This document shows, piece by piece, positions 46,984-58,169 of a DNA stretch of 64,000 bases. The translations under genes were made by a program, and so were the position numbers. Every line of letters begins with the position of its first letter. Position 1 is the stretch's first letter. This DNA comes from Pteria penguin (taxonomy: Eukaryota; Mollusca; Bivalvia; Pterioida; Pteriidae). The notes beneath the pieces were generated by a model, which saw nothing but the letters and a program-made list of their open reading frames with translations, ran no database searches and was not told the DNA's origin. The DNA lies in NCBI GenBank assembly GCA_035048485.1, contig CM068587.1, positions 54,035,501 through 54,099,500 of the forward strand. Reading direction: 5' to 3'.

Positions 46984-48418
46984 CAACATACAAAGCATTC
47001 CAAACATCGGAACGGAAAATATTAAATCACGTTTTACATAACTGATGTATTTTAATTTCACATCAGCCCACTTGGATCTTGATTTACTGCGCTCCTTTTG
47101 TATAAAGTTTTATTCTATTTCTCCAGTGGCCCTTAAATATCTTCAGATTCACCGAGATTTACACGAACTAGAAGGGGAAAACGCACAAAGAATAATGTTC
47201 ATATTGTTGATATCGTACATATATACCTTTCGTAATTACGCTGGATGAAAATCAATCTAGCATACTTGTCTGGGTATCAAAGGAGAGGCTTAAGACACTC
47301 AATACATCAATGTAGAAACATATCCCTTAAAAATCAAACCATATTTAATTTTAATTACATGTACTAAAAATCTATGTTAATATATGTGTATTTAAATTTA
47401 TGGAATGTTTTAATTAAAATACACGAGAATTGCCATCATATTTTTTCTGTGTTCACTGCATCATTATAATAAAGGGATAGAATCCCAAGTGATTTCTTGA
47501 ATTTACTCATGTTTGAGTCCATCAATATTTTGTTAGTAAAATTATTGATTTCACATTGAAAAATAACAAGAAAAGTAATCTTTGCCGAATTTCAGGGTGG
47601 GTTCAGATCCCCGTCTCTCTGGATCAGCCCATGCTGAGAAAGTTCTTATCAGGGGGCAGACAAATCAACTTACTGCAATGGTGTGAACACGAGTAGCACA
47701 AAGTCAGAACTCGGGACCACCCGATTGTGAATATTACTCACTGTTGGCTCACACGGAATTTTTATCCACTTAAAAAGAAATAATAAGATTGGTAAAGGAA
47801 TTATTCACCAACAGATATCTAAAGATTATGCTTTCAATATTAATGATTTTTCATCTTATTCTGGTTTTCATCAACTAGCAGTCTTCATAATGAAATATAA
47901 TAATGTTACATCTTTTAATATAAATTTTATTATGCTCATTTGGAGATATTGCACTATGTGAACTTGGAATGGTCGTTTCTATCCTGTGATAATGGAAATT
48001 AAACAGACATTAATATTCTGTCACGTGGTCTGAAATTATACATAGGGCGTCCGTGCGAATTATTATTGTGAACTTTTTATGATATATGATATCTGTATAT
48101 ATAACTTGAGATAATAGGCTATTCCACACCCCAAAGTCTGGATCCACCAATGATAATTATATTTACAATTATACAATAATGATTCCTTTGGAATTAGAAA
48201 TTATTGATCATCCAATAATCACTATGTTCACATGAATCATATCTGATAATTTTCAAATTACTAATTTTGTGTATGTTCGTTATATGAGTTTCCCGATTTC
48301 TGAGTACTTCATTTTCTGAGTACTTTGTTAGATAAGATATGTTTTGTAAGTTTTAATCTTGAAATGTCACACTGATTTATCATGATGGATTCTTGAGTAA
48401 TGAAATGATGTATTGAGT
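46984..48418. other. intergenic between convergent genes, with a MITE fragment
   Basis: AT-rich. 47563-47640 carries AAAATAACAAGAAAAGTAAT and CAGGGTGGGTTCAGATCCCC, shared with 62543-62627. TTTATT at 47926-47931 could be the polyadenylation signal of the kelch gene on the minus strand. Confidence 0.45.
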
Positions 48419-49378
48419 TTAGCTAAAACTCATGATGTATGTATCACACAGTCTTTCATTGGTCAAGGAATTCCCGCCAAAAATGAGTACCTGCTTGGTG
48501 CCTCTGACTATAGCGGCGGGGAACCACCCTCTGTGTGGAGGGACATCGCCAGTAAGAGCTATTTTATTCCAAGTTAACACATCTCGGGTTGTATCCAGCG
48601 CGAAACACTCATTGGAAAATTGCCCCGCCCCTTCGTGTCCTTTGTCGGAAGGGTCCACTTCTCCGCAGATCGTGACGATTGTATGATCAATTGCCGCTAA
48701 ACCGAACACGCTCCTGGGAGGAAAAGTGACCTCAAATTTCAGTTGCATCCACGTTCTGGATTGTAAGTTATATCTGTGAACATCATTCATTTCCCTTCCT
48801 GCAAACCCACCGATGACGTAGATGTTTCCGTCACAGTAAGCGAGACCTGCACCGCCGCGACCCTCGATGGCCTCACTTTTTGGCAGCGCCTCCCACGTGC
48901 GTGTTTCCGTATCAAAGGCATGCAGATCGTTCAGTCTGCCCCCTTTTCCACATCCTCCGAACAAATAAAGTAATTTATCGTTGTTGGAAGTCATCGCATG
49001 ATAGCTTCTAGCACAGGGTTTGTCTCCCTTAGTTTCCACCAATGCCCATTTAGATGTAAGCGTATCGAACACGCACATTTGGTCGCTGTCACCTTCGCCC
49101 ATTCCGATCCCAGTTCGCCCACCGAACAAGAAGATGTATGATCCTACAGCCGTCATCGTCGCTGCATTTATCGATCCCGGTACGTAGGACCGGTCGCTTA
49201 ATTCACATTGATCCCATACAAGGGTCTGTAAATCCAGTCGGTGTAATGCGTTGCCAATAGGAACTCGGGGCTCATGTTCTCCCCCGAACACGAAAGCTTT
49301 GTTATCAATGACTACTAGACCGTGACTACTTCTTCCCAGTGGTGCATCACCGCTGGTACTCAGAGCTTGGCATTTAAC
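48419..49378 (-). CDS. kelch-repeat protein, nitrile-specifier-protein-5-like, main exon
   Basis: Encodes about 319 residues with six kelch repeats, a six-bladed beta-propeller filling the whole protein. Blades are marked by RSSHGLVV..FVFGGE, ATMTAVGSYIFLFGG, RSYHAM..LYLFGG, RGGAGLAY..IYVIGG, RSVFGLAA..VTICGE and RGWFPAAI..LIFGG, each closing with a TW/W residue. Residues 247-255 of the joined protein read EVDPSDKGH. In plant nitrile/epithio-specifier proteins the matching loop is E-x3-D-x3-H and binds iron; here Glu and His keep their spacing but Asp is shifted by one. Plants use these proteins on glucosinolate breakdown products; the animal substrate is unknown. The exon begins after GTGTTCTTTCAG on the minus strand. 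Confidence 0.88.
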   Translation of the reverse strand, partial: VKCQALSTSGDAPLGRSSHGLVVIDNKAFVFGGEHEPRVPIGNALHRLDLQTLVWDQCELSDRSYVPGSINAATMTAVGSYIFLFGGRTGIGMGEGDSDQMCVFDTLTSKWALVETKGDKPCARSYHAMTSNNDKLLYLFGGCGKGGRLNDLHAFDTETRTWEALPKSEAIEGRGGAGLAYCDGNIYVIGGFAGREMNDVHRYNLQSRTWMQLKFEVTFPPRSVFGLAAIDHTIVTICGEVDPSDKGHEGAGQFSNECFALDTTRDVLTWNKIALTGDVPPHRGWFPAAIVRGTKQVLIFGGNSLTNERLCDTYIMSFS

Positions 49379-49981
49379 CTGAAAGAACACCAATGAATTT
49401 TAAGTATTAAATTTTCAGAATGCACAATGGACCCTGTCCTCAGCGACCACTTCTATTTAAGAAGGAATCAACCTTTGTATAAAAGTCATCTCTACCGGAG
49501 GGTCGCTATCAATTTATCCTTGAGTGACCTTTTAACACAGGTTGACAATGTATATGTATTAAAAACAAGCTCAATCTCTTTTATATTCTATTTAACTACA
49601 TATACAGAGTTTATGATAATGATTTTCCGGATCTGGATTCTGAATATTATGTTTTAGATCATGCTACAATAACATACACATCGGTATTCCATCAGTTTGT
49701 CGTTTAAAATGTTCTTAATGATAAATTTCTGAATCTTTTACATTTCATGCGAATTTTTCCCCCAAAAAAGAGGGTGGGGCGTGTTCAAATTTTTAGCACC
49801 TCCGCTCCCTTAAAAAGAGCGCTTTTCTACTTTTATTTTCTTTAATCATGATATATACTTTGCAAATTTCAAGAGGGTTGGGGTGTGTTGGCTCCGGACA
49901 CCTCTGATCTCCCACTAGATCAGCGCATGTAATATGTATTGAAAATGACATTCGGTTAATAAGTTGCTTTAAAATTCCTGC

Positions 49982-50173
49982 TTAAGAAAGATTATGTATA
50001 GTGTCTGTACACTGACAGAACTTTTCACATTCAGTACCACGAACTGAACGCTGCTCGCACAGAGCTAACTCCGGATCGCCACAGTCAGGTAAAGACGGGT
50101 AGGCGTCCCAGCGCGCCGTGTCCCAGCTGGTTGTCGAGATATTGCGCCTCACGACAAGTGCATTGCAGTACAT
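49982..50173 (-). pseudogene. short cysteine-rich frame, possible chitin-binding-like exon fragment
   Basis: The frame reads CGDPELALCEQRSVRGTECE then KFCQC. C-x7-C and CEKFCQC are loosely like a type-2 chitin-binding (peritrophin) domain. It is incomplete, lies in the intron of the kelch gene on the same strand, and has no identified partner exons. It may be a captured exon, an unannotated small gene, or chance. Confidence 0.22.
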
Positions 50174-50608
50174 TTTTTTTTAATTATTTCATCATTCCAT
50201 TTCACGGAAAAGCTCTGATTTACGGCAGAATGTTTTGAGAATAGCCATACGTAAGGAACTTAGATAAAACATATTTATTTTTCATGGCATTCTTAATCTG
50301 ATTCGTATTCCCGGAACGCGACTGAATACAATGTTTGAACTTTTCCTAGAAAATTGTCTAGTTTACAGTTTATACAGTGTACAGTTTTATCGCATATTGT
50401 AAAATTATATTGTAATCCACACTATATACCTGATTGAATAAAAGTTATACTAGGAAATAAAAACATTTAAGTTAGCATATTATGTAATAGATAATATTTA
50501 GACATAATAATTAGGAGGTAGATAAGAAATTTATCAATTATTTTAAGAAGGAAATGGGTCTTCCCATATAAAGCCATGTACAAATTAATCCAATCTAAAC
50601 CTTTGTTA

Positions 50609-50902
50609 AGCCGGTGTGGCCTAGTGGATAAGGTGCTCGGCTCGTGATCCAGAAGTCCCGGGTTCGACTCCCGCCCAGGGCACACCGGTGTTCTCTCTTT
50701 CGGATGAGACAGTAAAAACCGAGGTCCCGTGTCAAGGTAGGCAGTGCACGTAAAAGATCCCTCACTGCTTCGGGTGGGTCTGTTGCAAGGTCTAAATTTG
50801 TATGCAATGCATCAGGCAGATGCAGTCACCATATACGTGAAATAATTGTGGAATGACGTAAAACGATAATCAATCAATCAATCAATCAATTAATCAATAA
50901 AT
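50609..50902 (+). mobile_element. tRNA-derived SINE, full length, second subfamily head
   Basis: The head AGCCGGTGTGGCCTAGTGGA continues TAAGGTGCTCGGCTCGTGATC to B-box GGGTTCGACTCCCG. It has the body and AATC tail. CTTTGTTAAG at 50601-50610 recurs at 50903-50912, a target-site duplication. Confidence 0.9.
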
Positions 50903-51090
50903 CTTTGTTAAGAGCTCTGATGAAAATGGGAATCATTTTAAAACTTTCATTTTCTATGTTTGCTTGCAAAATAAACCATAGTCAGTATATAGGTAATCTC
51001 TGCATAATGGTCACTTTTAATGCTTCCGTAAGATGACCACTGAACACAGATTTGGTCGTACAAATCAAACGTGTTTTAAGCAACCATCGT

Positions 51091-51347
51091 AAGCCGGTGT
51101 GGCCTAGTGGATAAGGTGTTCGGCTCGACTCCCGCCCTGGGCGCACCGGTGCTCTGTCTTTCGGACGAGACGGTAAAACCGAGCTCCCGTGTCACGGTAG
51201 GAGTGGCACGTAAAAGATCCCCCATTGCTTCGGGTGGGTCCGTTGCAAAGGTCTAAATTTGTATGCAATGCATCAGGCAGATGCCGTCACCATATACATG
51301 AAATGATCGTGGAGTGACGTAAAACAATATTTAATCAATCAATCAAT
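51091..51347 (+). mobile_element. tRNA-derived SINE with internal head deletion
   Basis: It has the same head as 50609 but jumps from GTTCGGCTCG to ACTCCCGCC, deleting the anticodon-arm region and part of the B-box. GCAACCAT before it (about 51080) recurs after the tail (about 51353). Confidence 0.85.
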
Positions 51348-52034
51348 AAGCATGCAACCATTGAAGTAGGTAAGACTGCAAAGTGGCCACTTCCTTTAAG
51401 GTGTCCAATTAATACACTGGCAGGTGGATTTTGTATAGAGTTCGTAGGTAGGAAGGAAAAAGATGGTCGCTTAACATAGGTGACTGCTTTAAACAGGTAG
51501 TCTGTAAACAACGCTATTCGATCAGCACGTTATTTACAGATACAACTGCCAATAAAGTATGCATGGTAGCCTCTATACAATCGTTTCATTTATGAGCTGT
51601 CACGTTCACGAGGAAGTACAGATAGATTATTCACATTCTAGACTAACTCATACCTGCTCAGTATCAAGTAGCATACAGGACGGTTGGTTAGACAAATAGT
51701 TCATATACATAGTTACGTCACGTGTACAAATATAATACAACATTCCAGCTTTCTCCAGAAGTAAATAATAATGATTTAAATTTTCATCACTTCAGTTAGC
51801 ATAGACATTACCCTTTAAATAGAAGTGTTTGCTTTAAAACTGTACATTCGAGTAAGGAACACACGCGTCCCCGATTTCAGGTCATGTTTGCTTACACAAT
51901 ATACGTCGAGGAAAGATAACTCCTGCAAGCAATGCGAAGCAACCGAATCTTTTTGCAAATATCGTATCTACATGTATATTTTACCATAGAATGAATGTTA
52001 TTTTGCGATATATAATTGTTATGATATGTTATAC

Positions 52035-52055
52035 CTCAATCCCGACAGTTGACAT
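52035..52055 (-). CDS. kelch protein, probable 7-codon first exon
   Basis: The minus strand reads GGTGAAATGTCAACTGTCGG then GATTGAG before donor GTATAAC. It encodes MSTVGIE and joins in phase 0 to VKCQALS of the main exon, giving 326 residues. Overall length and spacing to the first kelch repeat suit the family. The assignment rests on phase, donor and length only. Confidence 0.5.
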
Positions 52056-52880
52056 TTCACCCAGATGTTCCAGCACAAAGATACTTGTAAACTCTCCCCT
52101 TACGATCCAAAGTACACGCGGAGTTGCTCGGGATGTTTTAGTATAAGATTTATCTCGCTTTGAATCGAATGTCTCACGTAAAACTCTAATCAAATAAATA
52201 CATGTAAATAGATAAATAAATGAATGAATAAATGATAAATGAATAAGTAATAATGAGTGCGAATTTTTCAGAAAGTTACGGAATCATCATATATGCATTT
52301 TAAAAATATTACTTTTGTTTGACAGTTTTTTGTTTCATTTATACATTTTACTTTAAATTCCAAATTGTAAAAAGCGCTGTCATTCAAGATATATTTTTAT
52401 TGTATTCAAAATCATCAATACATAAGAATGTTGTAGCACAGTACATAATAATTCTGAATACATTTTTCTCGTACATAAAATATAGGACTAAACATACAGA
52501 GACACATGCAAACATACAGAGACACATACAAACATACAGAGACACATACAAACATACTTACAAAAATACATGTACACAAAAGACAGGAATATGCAAGTTC
52601 ATGTAATTCAAATAATGTTACATCAAGTGACTAAATATTAAGTTAACATTACATAAGATTAAGTACATATGTTTTAGTGAATAGATAAAAGTTATTATCG
52701 AACTTTAAAAAATTGAGGCTGGGTAGAGAAGATATGAAAAGAACTTATTCATATATTTAAAAAGTTCAGTATATTTTTTTACACTATTCACAATTCTGTA
52801 TAAATCATATAAACTTAACAAACAATCAAGCAAGCAAGCAACGCACGCATGCACGCACGCAAGCACGCATACAAACAAAC
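52056..52880. other. upstream of the kelch gene, no gene seen
   Basis: A likely promoter region for the minus-strand kelch gene, but no clear TATA box. Three copies of a 20-bp AAACATACAGAGACACATAC unit occur near 52494-52556. Confidence 0.45.
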
Positions 52881-52883
52881 AAA

Positions 52884-52976
52884 CAGACATACATGCATAC
52901 ATACATACATACATACATACATACATACATACATACATACATACATACATACATACATACATACATACATACATAC
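52884..52976. repeat. (CATA)n microsatellite
   Basis: About 21 ACATA/CATA units preceded by degenerate GCA/CGCA and AAAC runs. It ends exactly where the next SINE begins, which makes artefactual Tyr-Val-Cys-Met frames on the minus strand. Confidence 0.95.
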
Positions 52977-53246
52977 AAGCCGGCGTGGCCTAGTGGTATC
53001 CTGATCCTGATCGGGAGGCCGGGGTTCGAGTCCCGCTCTGGTCATGCCGGTATCCTGTTTTTCGGATGAGACAGTAAAAAGCGAGGCCCCATGTCGTGGT
53101 ATGCATGGCACGTTAAAGATCCCTCATTGCTTCAGGTGTGTCCGTTGCAAAGGTAAAAAATTTGTATGTCCCGCAGATGCCGTCACAATATACGTGAAAT
53201 ATTCGTGGTGTGACGTTAAACAAAAATCAATCAATCAGTCAATCAA
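52977..53246 (+). mobile_element. tRNA-derived SINE with deleted head segment
   Basis: The head AAGCCGGCGTGGCCTAGTGG then TATCCTGATCC lacks the GCGCTGGACTCC stretch. B-box GGGTTCGAGTCCCG, body and AATCAATC tail are present. Confidence 0.88.
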
Positions 53247-53385
53247 AAGTGTTCAGGAAGTATATCTTGTAATAACGGTAACCAGGATGCATGTTCAGGA
53301 AGTATGTCTATTGTAATAACAGTAACCAGGATGCATGTTCAGGAGGTATATCTTGTAATAACAGTAACCAGGATGCATGTTCAGC
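53247..53385. repeat. 46-47 bp tandem repeat, three copies
   Basis: GTTCAGGAAGTATATCTTGT, AATAACNGTAACCAGGATGC and AT make one unit; three copies follow the SINE tail directly. Confidence 0.9.
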
Positions 53386-53659
53386 GTTCAGTATTCTTGC
53401 AAGCCAAGATATCTTAAGACTTTACTAAAAGATCGGACACAAGTCATCCTGAGTCCGCCATTTTAGACTCCACTTTATATTTTAATCTTTTATACCTTAA
53501 AATACTTAAATTTAAGCGTCGTCGAATATAAAGTGAAAGTAGCATATAAAAGTTATCATATCCCATATTGTGTTTTATTGCGCGTTTTAGAGAAGGGTGA
53601 TAAGCATTTTAAATATCCAGTGCAAACCATAGAACAGTCTTTTCCAAAGCATTTTGCCC

Positions 53660-53825
53660 GAGATGGCATAAACCGAGGCCCCATGCCACAGTATACGTTG
53701 TTGGTTGAAAGATCTCTTTGTTGGGTCCTTAGCAGAGGACAGAATATTAACCAATGCAACAGGCAGGTGCCGCCACTATATAGGTGAAATTATCTTGGAG
53801 TGGTGTAAAACAATAACAAAACAAA
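53660..53825 (+). mobile_element. diverged SINE body fragment
   Basis: GATGGCATAAACCGAGGCCC, AAAGATCTCTTTG, CAACAGGCAGGTGCCGCCAC and GGTGTAAAACAATAAC follow SINE body order with many changes. Confidence 0.55.
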
Positions 53826-54086
53826 GCAAATTTTCATTTAGTCAAGGGGAGTGTTATTTGACTTTTTTTCAAGGATGCTAATTTATAAGGAACGACAGCG
53901 TAGCTTTTCACATAGAAACTGAACACTCCATAAATTTACCAAAATGAGTTTCCAAGTCCAAAAATTTTACCTTATCATATGATATGGCGTCGGATCCACC
54001 GACGAAACAAACAATATGTAATCACGAAATGAACCCAAACTGCACGGATTACTATGTACAATGTGTTCTCAATATGACACAGAGAC
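53826..54086. other. no gene seen
   Basis: AT-rich, no repeat or domain recognised. Confidence 0.5.
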
Positions 54087-54215
54087 AGGCTTGGTGTAGG
54101 GGTTATACGCTTGACATGCAGTCCTTGCGATCCGGGCGGTGCGATTCCCAGATTGCAGCACTGTCTTTAAAAAGTTGGTTATCTACCACTTCCATCTGGC
54201 GATATATCTGAAAAA
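54087..54215 (+). mobile_element. second-family SINE, diverged copy
   Basis: AGGCTTGGTGTAGGGGTTAT, GATCCGGGCGGTGCGATTCC, AAGTTGG and CGATATATCTGAAAAATGAC follow the order of 43581-43750 without the tail. Confidence 0.62.
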
Positions 54216-54688
54216 TGACACTAGTGCCATGTAGTCTCTGGCAGGGCAAAGCTAACAAATGACTTCTGTTCCATGAAAGATTCAAGGGTCTCGCTTATCT
54301 GAGATAATCCGTCAGACTTGTTTCCCATGTAATTTGTATGACATCCCCCCTCCCCCTTAAAATCGTAATATTCTTTGTAGAAAAGAGATGTAAAGTTATG
54401 TTAATAATATATATCATAAATGTAAAAGATTCGACACCGCACTGTTTAAAATTCTCAAGTTTTTTTCGACAATGGTCCATTGATGCTCTATGTGGAGTTG
54501 TCGTTCCTTGCGCTCACTTACATCTCTGTCATTGCTATGGAAATAGTCCGGCCCGTGCCCTACCGTTAAGTTGAGATGTACATCATCGGCATGCAATAAT
54601 GGCAGATGGCAGGTCTGTTTTTCTTGGTTTTGCATGATTCGTGCAAGATATAAGTCAGTGCAAGGAACCACAACACTGGATAGAGACC

Positions 54689-56836
54689 GGTGTTATAGAG
54701 TAGAACCCCCCCCCCCCCCCCGGGGGGGGACTAATCTAGAGCAAATCCCCCTTATTTATTTAGAGTAGATCTTCCCCCAAGGGATAAAATCTACTCTAGA
54801 GTAGAATTTCCCTCTTGAAACATCGGGCATCATAGTGAATGACGCGTTCCCCACAAAGACCGAAGAAATTCCTAGGGTCAAGGTCAAAGTCAAAGCTGAA
54901 GGTTGAGGTCCATATGTGCCTGTAATCAGGTCCTTTCACCAAGATCTATCTCCCTATTGTGTTTGAATTTGTTGCACTTAATAGTATTGTACAAAGTAGT
55001 CTATCTAAGAATGAGGTTTTTCGTTTAGATCCAAGATATCAAAGTTATTCCTATTTGGGTCAAAATCAAATGTCTAGGTCAAAAGTGTTGAATCAAAATT
55101 CTTTGCCAAAAGGAATCGTCTATTTTTCAGAGCCCGATCACTTATAGTTAAAAAGATTTTGTAAAGTAGTCCAGGGTCCAAAGTCAGGTCAAAAGTCATG
55201 GTGCCAAACAAAAAGCAATGAATCTATGGGTGTCGTCTGGCAAACTGAAAACTGTGTTAAATATTGAACAATTACAGTTTTCAATATTTTCAAATGTTCG
55301 GGAAGATGTGTGAATAGTCCTTTCGCCTTGTTAGAGATCTTATTTTCTGGACTTTTGTCCTACAAACCAACCAATCAATAGATACAATAGCGGTCATCTC
55401 TATGATCTATCACACAGTCTTTGCTTTCGCAAGGAAAAAAACCAATTGGCTCTTGGCTTCAATATCACTTACAGATATATAGATGACTTGCTTTCAATTA
55501 ATAATCCTTCATTCGCGGATTACCTTAGCATCATCTATCCAAGTGAACTGGAGGTCAATGAAACCACAGAAAGTAGTAATTCTACTTCGTATTTAGATAT
55601 TATGTTGTCTTTCGACATTAATGGTCAATTGAACACCTCAATCTATGACAAACGTGACGATTTCAATTTCGCTATCACAGACTTTCCTTTCATAAGTAGC
55701 AACATTCCAGCATCGCCCGCATACGGCGTATTCATATCTCAGTTAATACGTTATTCCAGAGCATGTTCTAATTACAATGACTTTGTTCTGAGGGCTAAGC
55801 GACTTTCAGTTAAGCTGCTCAACCAGGGGTATATATGTGCTAGACTAGCAACGTCACTGAGGAAGTTCTACAGTCGTTAAGAGACTCTTATTACTCCATG
55901 TGATATCTCGTTATCCAGACTTTTAAATGATATTCTAGACTGAGACCGATTCCGATCATTTTACACAGATTTGACACCTTCTATACTAGAAGGTTACCTA
56001 CTTTGACTTTTCCATATATAAATACATATGGAATTTACACGATTTGACTCTTTCTACTGGGTATATGTGACGGATGTTGCTAGCAAGCAGAAGATGCTCA
56101 CTCTCCCCGGGCACCTGATGTCACTCCATCACAGGGGTTCACAGATGCTCTTCAAGTAGACATATTTTTTTATTTTCCATTTGGTTTTCAATTTCACTGA
56201 TTTTGTATGTCCTCTGGTTTCATGATTTTTAGACTTATGGTTTGGATTTATCCATCATCTTTACATATAGTGTTTGCTGACAATTGCTGAAAAATTTCAG
56301 ACAGAAGTACAACGTGATTCCTTTGAAACCTCCACGACGGCAAGAGAGATGAACAATGATGTATGTATTGATCGGTTTGGCAATTTAGAAGTATACATAC
56401 ATGTATCAAATATGAAAATTATTAAGTATATTTGTATGTAATATATTTTCGGACTACAGTTTACATTTTGAAGATTTTCAAAGACGACGGAGTTTACCCC
56501 CATGAGTTTGGAAGGGTGTGGGGGCTTTATAGTTGCGTAAAACTAGTAAAACAGGCTAAATCAATAACTATCAAGTCATAGTAGAATGAAATATACATGT
56601 ATCTAAAAGAGAAAAAAATGTGGCAAGAGGGGTGGGATGGGGGTGGGCGATTTTATTTAATTGTAGATACAGATTCCTCCCGGAAAAATGACTCTAGAGT
56701 AGTTTTTCCACCAGGGGAAACACTACTCTAGATTAGTTTTTCCGGGGTGAGGGGCACTACTCTAGAGTAGTTTTTCCAGTGTCCGGGGGGGGGGGGGGGG
56801 ACCCCGGGGGAAAGCCTACTCTATAACACCGGGATC
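54689..56836. mobile_element. inverted-repeat-bounded element containing reverse-transcriptase remains
   Basis: CGGTGTTATAGAGTAG at the left recurs inverted as CTACTCTATAACACCG at the right. Both ends continue inward about 130 bp in repeated CTCTAGAGTAG and GGGGGAAA/TTTTCC motifs, again in opposite orientation. Between them lie the reverse-transcriptase fragment (55400-55960) and non-coding sequence with GGTCAAAGTCA-like words. A flanking duplication is not convincing. It could be one 2.15 kb retroelement with inverted terminal blocks or two independent insertions of one repeat on either side of the fragment. A related block is at 3590-3800. Confidence 0.45.
55400..55960 (+). pseudogene. reverse-transcriptase fragment with YIDD motif
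   Basis: The frame opens FRKEKNQLALGFNITYRYID, with the polymerase catalytic YIDD box, then SYLDIMLSFD, IYDKRDDFNFAITDFPFISS and PAYGVFISQLIRYSRACSNY, ending SLRKFYSR at a stop. After the stop the same frame resumes with the family-like SRLLNDILD before another stop, so it is broken. This block order is common in a group of invertebrate retroelement reverse transcriptases; Penelope-like or non-LTR placement is uncertain. The fingers, upstream palm and any endonuclease are missing. Confidence 0.75.
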
Positions 56837-57637
56837 CGGCACCATAAACTGAGAAAATAGTCATAATTTCACATTCTTCTGTTCAACAATGTATTAATAA
56901 GTGGGATTTGGATTTTATTTAGTTTTATTCTACTGATATATAGAATTAAACCATTCTACATGACAATTTATTTCAACGTTTGATAATGAATAAATTAAAA
57001 ATGAAATGATGGACTTAAGTTTTTTACTCAGTTCATGGCGCCGAACCCGGGTCCACTAAACAGCAAACAAACCAACCCAAAGCAGTGAGATATCTTGCAA
57101 GTGTCGACGTCTACTGTATTGTCCGAAACATAAGGCACCCGCACGACCAGTCCCTGTATGTTCGAACCAAGACCATCTCGGTACCCAGTCAAACACGCCA
57201 TTGACAGGGCTACGTCGGGTATATAAAATGGTAGCAATGTCCTTCTCGCTTCTGTGTGAATGAATCACACCCATGGGACTTGTCACGTCTCGTTCGATTT
57301 GTCGCATTGCGCCACTAGTAAAATTCAGATAAATACAATCCGTCAAAACATGGTACTTAAGCGTACGTTTATGATCCTACCTCCTTTTGTATATTGCTGT
57401 ATGATAGAATGTGTTTTTGTAAGATCTTGTAAAATATGTAACCTTGGACAACAAGGCAGGTCAATGAAGAATGCCCCAATGGAAAATTATCGTGTATGTC
57501 TTATAAACGATTGAATGTATATGAAACTTTGTATGAGGATAGAAAGTTCAGTTTATAAGACTTGCACCGCAGGTAACCTTGATCTAATTATATGTGAAGA
57601 AAAAGGATTTGCTGATCATTCTGTAATTTTCTTTACA
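56837..57637. other. upstream of the calmodulin gene, no gene seen
   Basis: A somewhat GC-richer patch at 57030-57300 has no recognisable coding domain. It may include the promoter or a non-coding exon of the calmodulin gene. Confidence 0.4.
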
Positions 57638-57640
57638 ATG
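57638..57640 (+). CDS. probable calmodulin exon 1 (start codon only)
   Basis: CTTTACAATG is followed by the strong donor GTAAGATT. Animal calmodulin genes commonly have an intron directly after the ATG, and the next exon here begins with the codon for residue 2 in phase 0. The choice among ATGs rests on the ATG-GTAAG junction alone. Confidence 0.4.
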
Positions 57641-57846
57641 GTAAGATTTTTTTCATCTGCATTTAAAATGAGAATCTGATTTTAGATTCTTTCCTTTGGA
57701 AGTGATTGCTTTTCATTTTTAGGCTAATTCCAGAAAGTTTTCGTTTACAACGAGTCGGGATTACTTTGCATTGTTTATATATACTGTGCATTTACCTCAG
57801 TTGTTACACAAACTCTCAATTTATTTGGCTTAAAAAAGGATCAGCA

Positions 57847-57923
57847 GCAACGGTTGAGATGTATAAAATGAAGGGACACAACGGTTGAGATGTACAAAAT
57901 GAAGGGACTCAACGGTTGAGATG
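57847..57923. repeat. 31-32 bp tandem repeat, 2.4 copies
   Basis: CAACGGTTGAGATGTANAAA then ATGAAGGGAC recurs head to tail in calmodulin intron 1. Confidence 0.88.
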
Positions 57924-58169
57924 TAGTGGGTAAATGATCATTTTTCGAAAGATACTTCGCTTTAATTCTAGTTTGATTCTGCTGCACCGTGACTACCAGC
58001 AGATTTGCAAAACTTCTGTTGCTTTTATGAATGAATCTCTGTAACGTTAATCCACACACAATACTGTCGGTAGAAAATTTTTCGTTTGTTTGTTCTTTTT
58101 TTGTGTTTTTGTTTGTTTTTGGCGGGGTGGGGGTAGGGGTTTAACTTTTAATAAAAAGGTACATACAGA

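Larger units (their letters stand above)
49379..52034 (-). other. intron of the kelch gene
   Basis: 2.66 kb if the small first exon is right. It holds two full SINEs on the opposite strand, a MITE-like segment near 49740-49930 and a short cysteine-rich frame at 49982-50173. Confidence 0.5.

Noticed and set aside
52705..53111. Tyr-Val-Cys-Met repeat frames on the minus strand
   Set aside because: Translation of the CATA microsatellite and adjoining SINE.
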